A stretch of DNA of 61,396 nt from Lactobacillus sp. HBUAS51381 (GCF_012641095.1 NZ_JAAVSC010000015.1:1-61396), one strand, 5' to 3'. Counted from the first letter of the stretch, positions 32,461 to 41,352 are shown. The notes: generated by a model not told the origin, from the sequence alone. Program-made: numbers and translations.

Positions 32461-33459
32461 TCATTCCGATACCAATCGGCGAATGCTAGCTCGCGGCACA
32501 ACTTTAATGGGTGTGATTTTTTGTGGAATCGCGTTCCCAGCGCTTACCTGTTGGACGCCCGCCACGCCCATGTCGTAGAAGTTTTGCGATACGCTCGATA
32601 ATGCCGGCCGCACCAGTTCGCAGATGTCCGTGCCGTCGATGGCGAGCAGCGAAAGGTCCGCTGGTACCTGTAGGCCCAGGCTTCTGGCTTGATTCAAAAC
32701 GCCCACCGTTGCCAGGTCACTGGCCCCAATGATCGCCGTCACATCCGGCTGTGCGCCGTAAGCCTGCATGGCCGCCTGACCCGCAGTGTAACTGTAATTT
32801 CCGAATTGAATCCACTCGGGTTGCGGCGACACTCCCGCCTCTTGCAGCGCCCGTCGGTAGCCGGCCAGGCGCTGTCGTCCGGTATGAAAATCACGGTCAA
32901 CGCCGGCGAATCCAATCCGCCGATGCCCGGCTGCCAACAACGTCCGCGTCGCCTGATAGCCCACCTGCCAGTCGTCCGAGGTGATATAGGGGACCCGAAC
33001 ATCGTCAAACGAAATCGACAAAAAGCAAAACGGAATCCGCGACCTTTGCAATAACGGTAGGTTTTCCGCCGCCAGATCCACCGATAATAGTAGAATCGAC
33101 CGAACCGGCCGCTCAATCACCGTCGTCAACGCTCGCCGCTGTTGTTCGGGGTCGCCATCCCCGGCATATAAAATAATCACGTCTAGGTCACGCCGGTGTG
33201 CTTCCGCCTGAATACCTTCAATAATTGGACTGGCAAAGTTGGTCTTCGTTGAATTGACAATCGCCGCGATGACGTTGCTTTGCCGGGTGACCAATTCGGC
33301 CGCCGCCGTGTTCTTCTGATACCCTAATTTGGCCGCGGCCGCCTGCACCTTCTCGCCAGTCTGTTGGCTGAAGAATGCCGTCTTATTGGCCAGTACCCGC
33401 GAAACGGTTCCGGGTGAAACCCCCGCTAACTTTGCAATGTCCTTAATGGTTGCCGCCAT
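32461..33459 (-). CDS. LacI-family regulator of the GH13 glucosidase gene
   Basis: 332 residues. The LacI helix-turn-helix is ATIKDIAKLAGVSPGTVSRVL and the hinge is LGYQKNTAAAELV. The core holds VIAAIVNSTKTNFASPIIEG, GHRRIGFAGVDRD and the C-terminal DLSLLAIDGTD. It is divergent from the alpha-glucosidase gene at 33763. Two LacI-type operators with core AACGTT lie between them, one across the glucosidase promoter, so direct repression relieved by a sugar is likely. The gene ends 18 bp from repeat B. Confidence 0.9.
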   Translation of the reverse strand: MAATIKDIAKLAGVSPGTVSRVLANKTAFFSQQTGEKVQAAAAKLGYQKNTAAAELVTRQSNVIAAIVNSTKTNFASPIIEGIQAEAHRRDLDVIILYAGDGDPEQQRRALTTVIERPVRSILLLSVDLAAENLPLLQRSRIPFCFLSISFDDVRVPYITSDDWQVGYQATRTLLAAGHRRIGFAGVDRDFHTGRQRLAGYRRALQEAGVSPQPEWIQFGNYSYTAGQAAMQAYGAQPDVTAIIGASDLATVGVLNQARSLGLQVPADLSLLAIDGTDICELVRPALSSVSQNFYDMGVAGVQQVSAGNAIPQKITPIKVVPRASIRRLVSE

Positions 33460-33544
33460 CTGGCTGACCTCACTTTCACCAATTACCTGTTTACGTTCAT
33501 TTTACCGTTAACCCTCTGAAATAACAAAATCAATTTTTGCACAA

Positions 33545-33628
33545 TTTACACAAACGTTTGCTTTAGCGCTATAAAGGTATTGCGAACGTTTGTGTAAAGT
33601 GTTAAGATTCATTTTGAAAGCGGTTACT
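33545..33628 (+). promoter_or_regulatory. Glucosidase promoter with two LacI-type operators and a cre-like box
   Basis: TTTACACAAACGTTTGC (33545-33561) and GCGAACGTTTGTGTAAA (33582-33598) are near-mirror operators with centres 32 bp apart, about three helical turns. The promoter TTGCGA (33580-33585)/TAAGAT (33603-33608) has a 17-bp spacer and contains the second operator. TGAAAGCGGTTACT (33615-33628) matches the cre consensus at 13 of 14 positions, just downstream of the -10. The arrangement allows looping by a LacI tetramer or paired dimers plus CcpA repression. Confidence 0.82.
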
Positions 33629-33762
33629 AAATCGATCGGTTGCCACTCAGCAAATCGTGCTGAAACTGTCCGCGTCACCGATGACTTTCCAATCGGTTAC
33701 CGTAGTCCGCAACACCAACCGGTCGATTTTAAGGCCAACAATATCCTCAGGAGGTTATCTTT

Positions 33763-35433
33763 ATGTCAACACAATGGTGGAAAAAAGCAGTCGTTTATCA
33801 GGTTTATCCTCGTAGTTTTCAAGATAGCAACAACGATGGCGTCGGGGATTTACCCGGCCTGACACAGCGGCTGCCTTACATTAAGAAGTTGGGCGCCGAC
33901 GTGATCTGGCTCAACCCAATCTACAAGTCACCGGATAAAGATAACGGCTATGACATCAGCGATTACCGAAATATTCAACCCGTTTATGGAACCATGGCCG
34001 AATTCGATCACATGCTGAATAGCGCCCACCAACAGGGACTCAAGCTCTTGATGGACTTGGTCGTTAACCACACGTCCGATCAACACGACTGGTTCCAGCA
34101 AAGCCGTCAGTCTCGGGATAACCCGTATGCTGACTACTACATTTGGCGCGATCCCGTTGACGGCCACGAGCCCAACAACTGGGGTTCCTACTTTAGCGGC
34201 TCGGCCTGGACTTTCGAACCCAAGCGGCAACAGTACTACTTGCACCTCTTTGCGCCCGGTCAGCCCGATCTGAACTGGGAAAATCCGACCGTTCGTCAGG
34301 AGGTTTATGACCTCATGAAGTTCTGGCTGGATAAGGGCGTCGACGGCTTCCGAATGGACGTCATCAACCTGATCTCTAAGCCAGCTGGCCTGCCGGACGG
34401 TCCAAAAGCCCCGGGCGCCCTCTATGGGGACGTTGAACCGCTAGTGGCTGATGGGCCCAAGCTCAATGATTACCTCAAAGAAATGAATGAACAAGTACTC
34501 TCCCACTACGACGTGATGACCGTGGGTGAAATGCCAAGTTCCACGCCGGAAGATGCGCTGAACTACACCGGCTTCGATGCCCATGAGCTCAACATGGTCT
34601 TCCAGTTCCAACACGTCTCCTTGACGCCCAACCCAGACAAGCGTTTGGGTAAATGGAACGATGTGCCCGTCAACTTAACGGACCTCAAGGCCTCGCTCTC
34701 TCGCTGGCAAAAAGCCTTGGATGGCCGTGGTTGGAACAGTCTGTACTGGAACAATCATGACCAACCCCGAGTGGTTTCTCGCTTCGGTAACGACTCACCA
34801 GAATACCGCGAACTATCCGCCAAGATGCTGGCCACGACGCTACACATGATGCAAGGTACCCCGTACGTTTATGAAGGCGAGGAACTCGGCGAGACCAACG
34901 TCCACTACACCACGCTCGATCAATACGAGGACTTGGAAAGTCTCAACGCCTACCATCAACTCGTGGAACAAGAAAAGATTGTCTCCGGGCCAACCATGCT
35001 GAAGTACCTGTCCCATATTTCTCGGGACAATGCGCGGACACCCATGCAGTGGGACAGTTCCACTAACGCTGGGTTCTCGCAGGCCAAACCATGGTTCGCT
35101 TTGAATCCGAACTACACTACGATTAATGCCGAAGCCGAAATCGGTCAACCCGACTCCGTCTTCAGCTACTATCAACGGTTAATTGCCCTGCGCCACAACA
35201 GCGATCTCATCGTTCACGGCTCCTACGAGGAACTCGACCCGGACGACGATCAGGTCTTCGCTTACCGTCGCCACTATCAAGGGCAGACGCTATTAGTCAT
35301 CAGTAACTTTACCGACCAGACCTTGACCCGTGATTACCAACAAGCCACGGCGACCGAACAGCTCATCGGTAACTACGCCGATGACCAAGGCACTACATTG
35401 CGGCCTTACGAAACGAAGGTTTACCGCTATTAA
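33763..35433 (+). CDS. GH13 oligo-1,6-glucosidase / dextran-glucosidase-type alpha-glucosidase
   Basis: 556 residues. All GH13 regions are visible: DLVVNHTS (98-105), GFRMDVINL with nucleophile Asp199, TVGEMPS with acid Glu256, and NNHDQPR with Asp333. The residue after the nucleophile is Val200; in this GH13 group Val here goes with alpha-1,6 cleavage and Ala with alpha-1,4. There is no signal peptide, so it acts on imported isomaltose-type oligosaccharides. RBS is AGGAGG. The last codons (VYRY-stop) fall where repeat copy C begins to resemble the left end of copy B. Confidence 0.93.
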   Translation: MSTQWWKKAVVYQVYPRSFQDSNNDGVGDLPGLTQRLPYIKKLGADVIWLNPIYKSPDKDNGYDISDYRNIQPVYGTMAEFDHMLNSAHQQGLKLLMDLVVNHTSDQHDWFQQSRQSRDNPYADYYIWRDPVDGHEPNNWGSYFSGSAWTFEPKRQQYYLHLFAPGQPDLNWENPTVRQEVYDLMKFWLDKGVDGFRMDVINLISKPAGLPDGPKAPGALYGDVEPLVADGPKLNDYLKEMNEQVLSHYDVMTVGEMPSSTPEDALNYTGFDAHELNMVFQFQHVSLTPNPDKRLGKWNDVPVNLTDLKASLSRWQKALDGRGWNSLYWNNHDQPRVVSRFGNDSPEYRELSAKMLATTLHMMQGTPYVYEGEELGETNVHYTTLDQYEDLESLNAYHQLVEQEKIVSGPTMLKYLSHISRDNARTPMQWDSSTNAGFSQAKPWFALNPNYTTINAEAEIGQPDSVFSYYQRLIALRHNSDLIVHGSYEELDPDDDQVFAYRRHYQGQTLLVISNFTDQTLTRDYQQATATEQLIGNYADDQGTTLRPYETKVYRY

Positions 35434-35945
35434 ATCAATCACGACTGCCACCTACGTCAGCCAGAGATTCCGGCGCTGTGGGGACCGCCTGCGGCCTGAG
35501 AAACGGTCCTCCGGCTCGGTTTGAAGCCTGACCAAAATCGTCAGTCTCCAAACACGTCCCGCGCTGTAAGCTGCTGCTCAGCTAACATCGCTGTCACGGC
35601 TACCTACATCTCTGGCTGTCTCCGGTTATGGTGGTTGAAAATCGCTAAACTTGGCGTCGCGTCGTTGGACTGGCAATGCTTATCCCCAATAGTTGTCCAC
35701 GTTTCAAGTAGCCGTGAGTGAGTCAAATTCGGTCTCAGCCGTGGGATTTTCCAAGTGATCTTTCTTGGGAAATGGCGACTTTGAGACGCGGGCTGACGGC
35801 TCAAAACGAGGGAAAAGACAGGGCTTGGGCTTTTCCCGTCCTACCCACCGCGTTCCAGACCAAATTTGGCGAACGGTAAGGCGGTCAACACGCGATTATA
35901 GTTGTTAGTCCTACCACGCCAGAACCGCTAGCCATGTGTTAACTT
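35415..35945 (+). repeat. Intergenic repeat copy C, overlapping the glucosidase stop codon
   Basis: The left end GGTTTACCGCTATTAAATCA covers the last codons of the glucosidase and matches the left end of copy B (GGTTTATCGCCATTAAATCA). Module 1 is GCCAGAGAT (35460-35468) to ATCTCTGGC (35608-35616), 157 nt. Module 2 is CAAATTCGGTCT (35724-35735) to AGACCAAATTTG (35857-35868), 145 nt. The tail to about 35945 is complete (CACGCGATTATAGTTGTTAG..). Module 1's inner hairpin carries two mismatches here, so this copy is partly decayed. Confidence 0.88.
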
Positions 35946-35965
35946 TCAAACCCCAGATATCGACT

Positions 35966-36014
35966 AAAATCCCCGTCACACCGCGAAAACAAACGCGTGT
36001 GGCGGGGATTTTTT
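35966..36014. terminator. Bidirectional terminator between repeat C and the Nudix gene
   Basis: AAAATCCCCG and CGGGGATTTTTT form the base of a long stem that continues with CACACCGCG/CGCGTGTG. T runs lie on both strands. It probably ends the Nudix message before it reaches repeat C. Confidence 0.85.
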
Positions 36015-36090
36015 CGGTTGAATTCATCATCTTTCAATGTAAACAACGATGCTGGCAAACCTAGTCTGAAGCGTTGTCCCTAGCCAGCCG

Positions 36091-36552
36091 TTAGTGTTGC
36101 TGGGCAAAATAAGCCTGACCAGCCGCCAACATATCTGCCGTTTGTTGATTCAACAGTGGTGGCAACTGATCAAAGGGGAAGTACTGCAGGTCCAGCGTCT
36201 CATCGGTGGCATCCTGAAGCGTATGCCCGCCGATGGGTTTAACCAAATAGAGGCGGGAAATCACTTGGGTTTTATCGCCATTGGGATACGTGGTAAAGCC
36301 TTGATCGAAGAGCCCCAGCGGCTTGACGATTTCAACATCTAAGCCGGCATCCTCTTTGTACTCGCGAACGCAGGCCTGATCGAAGGTTTCGCCATATTCC
36401 AGGTAACCCCCGGGCAGGCTCCAGTTGTGGGTATCCGTCCGCAGATTAAGCAAAACCTCCTGCTGATCATTGACCAGAATCGCACCCGCCGCGTTGAGAA
36501 TGAGCGGCCGGTGTCCCACCAGACCACGGATCTCTTGAATATAATTTGCCAT
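36091..36552 (-). CDS. Nudix hydrolase
   Basis: 153 residues from the ATG at 36552; a GTG at 36558 is an alternative and neither RBS is strong. The Nudix box is GGYLEYGETFDQACVREYKE then DAGL (about 47-70). It fits GX5EX7REUXEEXGU except that the second Glu of the EE pair is Asp, which is a conservative change. The PLILNAAGAILVNDQQEVLLNLR start is typical of MutT-like enzymes that hydrolyse nucleoside diphosphates linked to other groups. It stands alone. The substrate is unknown. Confidence 0.88.
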   Translation of the reverse strand: MANYIQEIRGLVGHRPLILNAAGAILVNDQQEVLLNLRTDTHNWSLPGGYLEYGETFDQACVREYKEDAGLDVEIVKPLGLFDQGFTTYPNGDKTQVISRLYLVKPIGGHTLQDATDETLDLQYFPFDQLPPLLNQQTADMLAAGQAYFAQQH

Positions 36553-36658
36553 GAGCACAGGACCTACTTTCTTTAAAGTTTAAGTCTAGTATGCCACAAA
36601 TTAACCGGTTGGCGGTAACAAAACTGGCCATCGACGGAGGGACAGCCATAACGGTGCT

Positions 36659-37195
36659 TTACTTGTTCACACGGTGGTAGGCGGCATCAAAGTACTTCCC
36701 CGCGCGAATATCATCCGGCAGACCGGCGTATGGTGCTTCGCTGATGACGTCTTCGTTATTTTGGCCCGCATCGCCCATGTAGGTAATCTTGGCGAATTCG
36801 GGCACCACGAGCTTCGGGTAAGTGGCGTACTTTTCCCGCGCCGCTTCCATCACGTCAATGTGTTCGTTTTGATAAGTTACCGTAATTTCGGGATGGTCCT
36901 GCACCCACTTGGGGAAGAAAATCGTGCCATTTAGTTTACCCTCATTGGGGACAAAGTCCAAGGCCACATCGGTTCCGGTTGGTTCGGTCCAAGCCACCTT
37001 GTAGATGCCAGGCACCAACATCACGATATTGGCTTCTTGGTCGGTCACCCAACGGCCAGCGACCATGCCGCCATGAATACGGTAATCAACGGTGTGGTCG
37101 TTCTTCGCGTACCATTCGTATTCCCAACCGTTATCGTAAGTGTAGATGAAGTGGGTGCCTAAGAAATCATCGAGAGTCCTAAATGTTTTTGTCAT
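36659..37195 (-). CDS. padA: Phenolic acid decarboxylase
   Basis: 178 residues from the ATG at 37195, which gives the family's usual start [20 protein letters not shown]; two upstream ATGs are in frame but badly placed for AAGGAG. The sequence follows lactobacillus PadA closely: [65 protein letters not shown]. The enzyme decarboxylates p-coumaric, caffeic and ferulic acids to vinyl phenols and needs no cofactor. It is divergent from padR and controlled by a perfect PadR operator. Confidence 0.96.
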   Translation of the reverse strand: MTKTFRTLDDFLGTHFIYTYDNGWEYEWYAKNDHTVDYRIHGGMVAGRWVTDQEANIVMLVPGIYKVAWTEPTGTDVALDFVPNEGKLNGTIFFPKWVQDHPEITVTYQNEHIDVMEAAREKYATYPKLVVPEFAKITYMGDAGQNNEDVISEAPYAGLPDDIRAGKYFDAAYHRVNK

Positions 37196-37225
37196 TGTCG
37201 TCATACTCCTTCTATTCTGCTGAGC

Positions 37226-37292
37226 AAACATGTAATTAATTACATGTTTTAATTAACGTGATTAGTCTACTCAGAATCGTGTGCCTTGTCAA
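37226..37292 (-). promoter_or_regulatory. padA promoter and PadR operator
   Basis: TTGACA (37287-37292) and TAGACT (37264-37269) on the minus strand have a 17-bp spacer. Downstream, 37226-37249 is a perfect 24-bp palindrome centred on TAATTAATTA with AAACATG/CATGTTT ends. It contains the known PadR motif ATGT-N8-ACAT. PadR bound here would block padA until phenolic acid is present. Confidence 0.9.
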
Positions 37293-37342
37293 CAAATTTT
37301 GATTGAACTTTAGTGTGGAAACTGGTTCAATGAAGGTAGTAA

Positions 37343-37906
37343 ATGACAAGCATAAAGGGGAAGATCACCATCGGACAGCGAAATCGACTGCAATATATTA
37401 TCTTGGGATTACTGAATCAACAGCCGCAGACCGGTTACGATCTGGCCAAGGCCTTTGAAAATGAAATCGGTGAATTCTGGCAGGCCCAGCATAGTCAGAT
37501 CTACCCCATGCTCAAGCGACTAGAGGCGGCCGGCGAGATTACGCACGAGGATACCGTTGCCGGCGAGAAGTTGGCTAAGAAACAATACACATTGACGCCA
37601 ACGGGCCGGGAAAAACTGGTGGCCTGGGTCAGTCAGCCGTCACCGGAATTGACGCCGAATAAGGACGAATTTATTCTCAAATTGTACTTTATTAAGAAAG
37701 CGGACGACCCGCGGATTCAACCGATGTTGCGCGAACAATACCAGCTCCATCAAGCCCAGCTTCAACACCTCCAGCAACGCCGAGAAACTGTCTTTGCCGA
37801 TCGGGCCACGATAGATCAGGCCTATGGTCACTACTTGATTCTGGACCACGCCATTGAGCGGGAGACCCACTACGTCGAGTGGTTAGCGCAGTATTTAAAA
37901 AAATAA
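37343..37906 (+). CDS. padR: PadR transcriptional repressor of padA
   Basis: 187 residues. The winged helix of PadR is at about 14-95: LQYIILGLLNQQPQTGYDLAK, FWQAQHSQIYPMLKRLEAAG, KKQYTLTPTGREKLVAW. The C-terminal coiled dimerisation region runs from about 110 to 180 (LREQYQLHQAQLQHLQQRRE). PadR dissociates from DNA when phenolic acids are present. It is divergent from padA, with the operator between them. RBS is AAGGTAG, close to the ATG. It ends with a clear terminator at 37928-37968. Confidence 0.93.
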   Translation: MTSIKGKITIGQRNRLQYIILGLLNQQPQTGYDLAKAFENEIGEFWQAQHSQIYPMLKRLEAAGEITHEDTVAGEKLAKKQYTLTPTGREKLVAWVSQPSPELTPNKDEFILKLYFIKKADDPRIQPMLREQYQLHQAQLQHLQQRRETVFADRATIDQAYGHYLILDHAIERETHYVEWLAQYLKK

Positions 37907-37927
37907 GGTTGATGACCATTTTGTCAT

Positions 37928-37968
37928 AACAGGCTCCCCCAAAATTCACTTCTGGGGAGCCTGTTTTT
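37928..37968 (+). terminator. padR terminator
   Basis: AACAGGCTCCCC and GGGGAGCCTGTTTTT pair over 11-12 bp and are followed by a T run. Confidence 0.88.
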
Positions 37969-38103
37969 ACATATGTCACCCTGATGCTTGAGTAACGACA
38001 ACATCCGATTAATCACAAGCAAGCAATCGATTAATCCTATAACAAGGCATTATTCATTTCATGAGCCTTCTGTTATTCATGTCAATTAATTCATTATATT
38101 TTA

Positions 38104-38280
38104 TTTCAGTGAACTTAATATTGGCGTATAATAAAAACATAACAAAAAATTAATATCACGACAGTATGTATGGGCACAACTAAAAACGCGTTGTAACCAT
38201 TAGCATATACATAATTCACCCTAAACGTTTCGATCGACTTCAGCTCATTCGGGCCACGCGACCCGTGGTTGAAGTCTTTT
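38104..38280 (+). promoter_or_regulatory. Promoter and leader hairpin of the zinc-ribbon operon
   Basis: TTTCAG (38104-38109) and TATAAT (38127-38132) have a 17-bp spacer. The leader is about 190 nt. Near its end GACTTCA (38236-38242) pairs with TGAAGTC (38270-38276), around an inner CCACG/CGTGG stem, and is followed by TTTT. This resembles a weak intrinsic terminator 42 bp before the first gene, so attenuation is possible. No known riboswitch core was recognised. Confidence 0.5.
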
Positions 38281-38321
38281 AACGTGCGCATTCAGACTGC
38301 CTAGTGAGGAGTGAGAACGTC

Positions 38322-39380
38322 ATGAAGACGTGTCCCAATTGTCACCATCCCGTTGCGACCGGGAGTACCTTTTGTGAAAATTGTGGCTTTGACCTACGGC
38401 AGGCCGTCCAACCCCACCGATTACATCGCAAGAGCCAACCCGCTAAGCCCGCTAAACAGACGAAATGGCTAAATCGCACGGTCTGGAGCATCTTGACCGT
38501 GGCCGTGGTGGCCGTCGCGGCGTTGGGGTATTCCTTTTACAACAAGCAAGCGGGTAAGGAACAACAAGTGGCCAATATGGCCGATATGATTGCGACCAAT
38601 CAGAGCAACGATCTCGCCCAAGTGATGGTCAGCGATAATCCTAATCTAAAGATAACGGCAGATACCATCCAGCCACTGTTGACCTACGCGCGCCAACACA
38701 AGCGTTACACCAAGACCTTCCAGCAAGAACTGCTGAATAACGGCGAGACTCGCGATCAGACCTTTAAGTTAGAAACGGCTGGCCACACGCTGTTGATTTT
38801 CCCCATTTATAAATTACGCGTGCGCACCATGCATCCCGTCCTGACAACCAACGTGGCCAATGCCACCCTGGAGGCGAACGGTTCGCCACTCGTGACGGCT
38901 AAAAACAACCATTTCACGTACACGGCCGGACCGCTATTTCCTGGTCACTACACCTTCAAACTCTCCGGGAGTCGCTCGCAGGCCACCGCCCACGTCAACC
39001 TGATGAAAAATAATGACGTTCACAGGCCAATCAGCCTTCTCGCCACCGGTACGGACACGGGACATGACACCACGACCGCCGATGCCGCTACCACGAGCGA
39101 TGATCAGCCCAACGCCAACGATGCGGCGGACCAAACGGGAAAGGCGGCCACCGACTTGTCGGACAGTGATCAAGAGGCCATCGACGCGGCCAGTGACGCC
39201 TACCATTTCGACGTGGATGACAACACCTACACCGTCACGGTTCCCGCAAACGACATGCTCGAGGTTAAAGCGTACGATAAATCTTCCGGTCAGCACGAAG
39301 GCACCTTCCGTTACGACCAGGTCCATGACATCGTGAGCGAATATAACCCCGATACCAATAAATTTGAAACCGACGATTAA
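38322..39380 (+). CDS. Zinc-ribbon membrane protein 1 (TcaA/YvbJ-like)
   Basis: 352 residues from the ATG at 38322 (GAGGAG upstream). The N-terminal zinc ribbon is CPNC..CENCG (residues 3-22). A basic linker and one transmembrane helix (about 52-70, SILTVAVVAVAALGYSFY) come next, then a large extracytoplasmic part. That part begins with an alpha-helical region (IQPLLTYARQHKRYTKTF) and ends in an acidic Asp/Thr-rich segment. This matches the layout of TcaA/YvbJ-type proteins, linked to envelope stress and glycopeptide response in other Gram-positives. It is the first gene of a four-gene operon. Confidence 0.78.
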   Translation: MKTCPNCHHPVATGSTFCENCGFDLRQAVQPHRLHRKSQPAKPAKQTKWLNRTVWSILTVAVVAVAALGYSFYNKQAGKEQQVANMADMIATNQSNDLAQVMVSDNPNLKITADTIQPLLTYARQHKRYTKTFQQELLNNGETRDQTFKLETAGHTLLIFPIYKLRVRTMHPVLTTNVANATLEANGSPLVTAKNNHFTYTAGPLFPGHYTFKLSGSRSQATAHVNLMKNNDVHRPISLLATGTDTGHDTTTADAATTSDDQPNANDAADQTGKAATDLSDSDQEAIDAASDAYHFDVDDNTYTVTVPANDMLEVKAYDKSSGQHEGTFRYDQVHDIVSEYNPDTNKFETDD

Positions 39381-39400
39381 TCGAAAGGACGACCCATTCC

Positions 39401-39835
39401 ATGAAACAAACTTACTATCGCATCTGCTCTCATTGCGGCAACCAAAACGCCGCGGACGCCAACTTTTGTCTGAAGTGCGGCACCACCCTTTCCAGCGCGG
39501 ATGAATACGCCTTGATTCCGCATGCCGCCGATCAATCATTTCCCTTGTTCGACCTGGAACTGACACCCGATGAGGTCGCGCAGACGAAGAACTTCATCAT
39601 TACCGCAGCCACCGACTTGCCCGCAGGCTATCGTAGCGCTGGCCTCATCTTCGCCGAAAGTGCCGTTGCGCCTCAAGCCGGGGCCAAGGCCGCTTGGGAG
39701 GATCTGATGCAGCATCTCTACGCCCTACTACTGGCGAAGCATTACGCCGGGGCAGCGCGTATCACCATTCAACCCCAGCCCACGAATCCTAGCCAGCTTT
39801 GCCTGTACGGTGAAGCCCTCATCCCAGCTAATTAA
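39401..39835 (+). CDS. Zinc-ribbon protein 2, soluble
   Basis: 144 residues. The zinc ribbon CSHCGNQNAADANFCLKCG lies at about 9-27. The rest has no transmembrane helix and no motif I recognise (ELTPDEVAQTKNFIITAAT, AWEDLMQHLYALLLAKHYAG). RBS is GAAAGGACG. It lies between two TcaA-like genes in the same operon, 20 bp after the first and 24 bp before the third, so it may act in the cytoplasm as a partner of their zinc ribbons. Function unknown. Confidence 0.75.
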   Translation: MKQTYYRICSHCGNQNAADANFCLKCGTTLSSADEYALIPHAADQSFPLFDLELTPDEVAQTKNFIITAATDLPAGYRSAGLIFAESAVAPQAGAKAAWEDLMQHLYALLLAKHYAGAARITIQPQPTNPSQLCLYGEALIPAN

Positions 39836-39859
39836 TCCTAAACTTTGGAGGTAAAATTC

Positions 39860-41341
39860 ATGCATCTCACACCATTTACCGCACCGGCCGATAACCAACC
39901 CGGCGGCGGTCAAAATCACTTCTGCCCCAACTGCGGGCATCCCATTTCACCGGACGACATCTTCTGTCAAAATTGTGGCTACAACTTGCAGGCGGAAACG
40001 ACGACGGCCGGCCACGACACGACCAACTCTCAGGAGCAACCGACGCGACAAACCGCCACGCCGACTCGGCCCACGCGCCAACCCCGAAAACCGATGACGA
40101 AGGCCAAAAAGATTCAGTGGTGGAGCATCGGTGGCGTTGTCGTGCTTCTCGTCCTGTTCTTCGTTTGGGGCAATCAACACTACTCCCGGACGGCAACGTT
40201 AGACCGCGAGATTGCCAGCATCAAGTCCGGTAAGCAGCTGACGACGACCTTTACCAGTGGGAGTTCCGACTTGAAGTTGAGTAAAACGAAACTCCTCCCA
40301 GTAAACCGTTACTACAGCGAACACGCCAAGGCGCTCGCGGCACTCAAGAGCGAATTGCAGGCGAGCGGCTCCAGTAACGATGGCAACTTCACCTACAAGC
40401 AGACCGGGCACCACCTGCTGTTCTTCCCCAAGTATCAGATTAGCGTGAGCCCTGTCTACCCCACCATCACGACCAACCACACGGGTAACGTCGTCAAACT
40501 CGACAACCGGAAAATTGCGACGGCCACGAGTGACGATTACACGAAGAAACTCGGTGCCCTCGTGCCTGGCGAATACCATTTGCAATCCAGTGGCAAGATT
40601 GGTAGTCATCAGCTGACCAACAGCGGCGACTACCACATCACGAGCAACAAGACCTATGACTTGGAATTAACCACCGTTTCCGTCACATTTAACACCGTCC
40701 CCGCTTCCGCCATTTACCTGAACGGCAAGAAGATTGGGAATGCCGACGACAGCGGGATGTACAGCCTAAACAACGAACCGTGGTCGTCAGACATGTCGGC
40801 CTACGCCCAGTATTCGTCCAGCGCTGGTAAGGCCACGACGCCAGCCATTCACATCCAAAAGAGCGATGACCAAACCGACGTTGATCTGAATTATAGCGAT
40901 ATGATCAACGAAAGCGATGCCGATGACTTCTTCGACAACCTGTTCACGGCGGTTGAAAACCTCTCCGATCAGGGGGATATCGATGATGCTACCGATGACG
41001 ACAGTGACGCGATGGCTGATTTCTTCGCCAACGGGAGTAACAACGCCGAATACGCGCAGTTAAAGCAGATAGCCGAGGGCTACTACAAGGATGACGATCT
41101 GAACTATATCGAAATGAGCACGGACATCAAGAGCGTCAAGCCCGGCCCTAATGGCACCAGTCTGGTGACCTACACCGTCAAATATGACTTCACGCTGGAT
41201 GATTACGATCATATCCAAACCTACCAGTACACGGCCACTTTGAAACCAGCTAACGACGACAACGCCTCACAAAGCTACGAAATCAGCAAGATATCGGCCA
41301 GTCAAAAAATTAATGACTACCACGAAGATTCGGACGATTAA
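39860..41341 (+). CDS. Zinc-ribbon membrane protein 3 (TcaA/YvbJ-like)
   Basis: 493 residues from the ATG at 39860 (GGAGG, 8 nt upstream). The zinc ribbon is CPNCGHPISPDDIFCQNCGY (about 18-37). A proline/threonine-rich basic linker follows, then one transmembrane helix (WWSIGGVVVLLVLFFVWG, near 92-109). The extracytoplasmic part contains the repeated layout HHLLFFPKYQISVSPVYPTI.., LVPGEYHLQSSG and VSVTFNTVPASAIYLNGKKIG. A C-terminal NTF2-like domain ends the protein. Protein 1 shares the HTLLIFPIYKLRV..PVLTTN segment, so they are paralogues. Confidence 0.78.
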   Translation: MHLTPFTAPADNQPGGGQNHFCPNCGHPISPDDIFCQNCGYNLQAETTTAGHDTTNSQEQPTRQTATPTRPTRQPRKPMTKAKKIQWWSIGGVVVLLVLFFVWGNQHYSRTATLDREIASIKSGKQLTTTFTSGSSDLKLSKTKLLPVNRYYSEHAKALAALKSELQASGSSNDGNFTYKQTGHHLLFFPKYQISVSPVYPTITTNHTGNVVKLDNRKIATATSDDYTKKLGALVPGEYHLQSSGKIGSHQLTNSGDYHITSNKTYDLELTTVSVTFNTVPASAIYLNGKKIGNADDSGMYSLNNEPWSSDMSAYAQYSSSAGKATTPAIHIQKSDDQTDVDLNYSDMINESDADDFFDNLFTAVENLSDQGDIDDATDDDSDAMADFFANGSNNAEYAQLKQIAEGYYKDDDLNYIEMSTDIKSVKPGPNGTSLVTYTVKYDFTLDDYDHIQTYQYTATLKPANDDNASQSYEISKISASQKINDYHEDSDD

Positions 41342-41352
41342 GGAGACTATTG

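Noticed and set aside
38934-39566. A 210-codon minus-strand ORF opposite the zinc-ribbon genes
   Set aside because: It is a shadow of two well-supported genes with zinc-ribbon motifs and RBSs on the plus strand.
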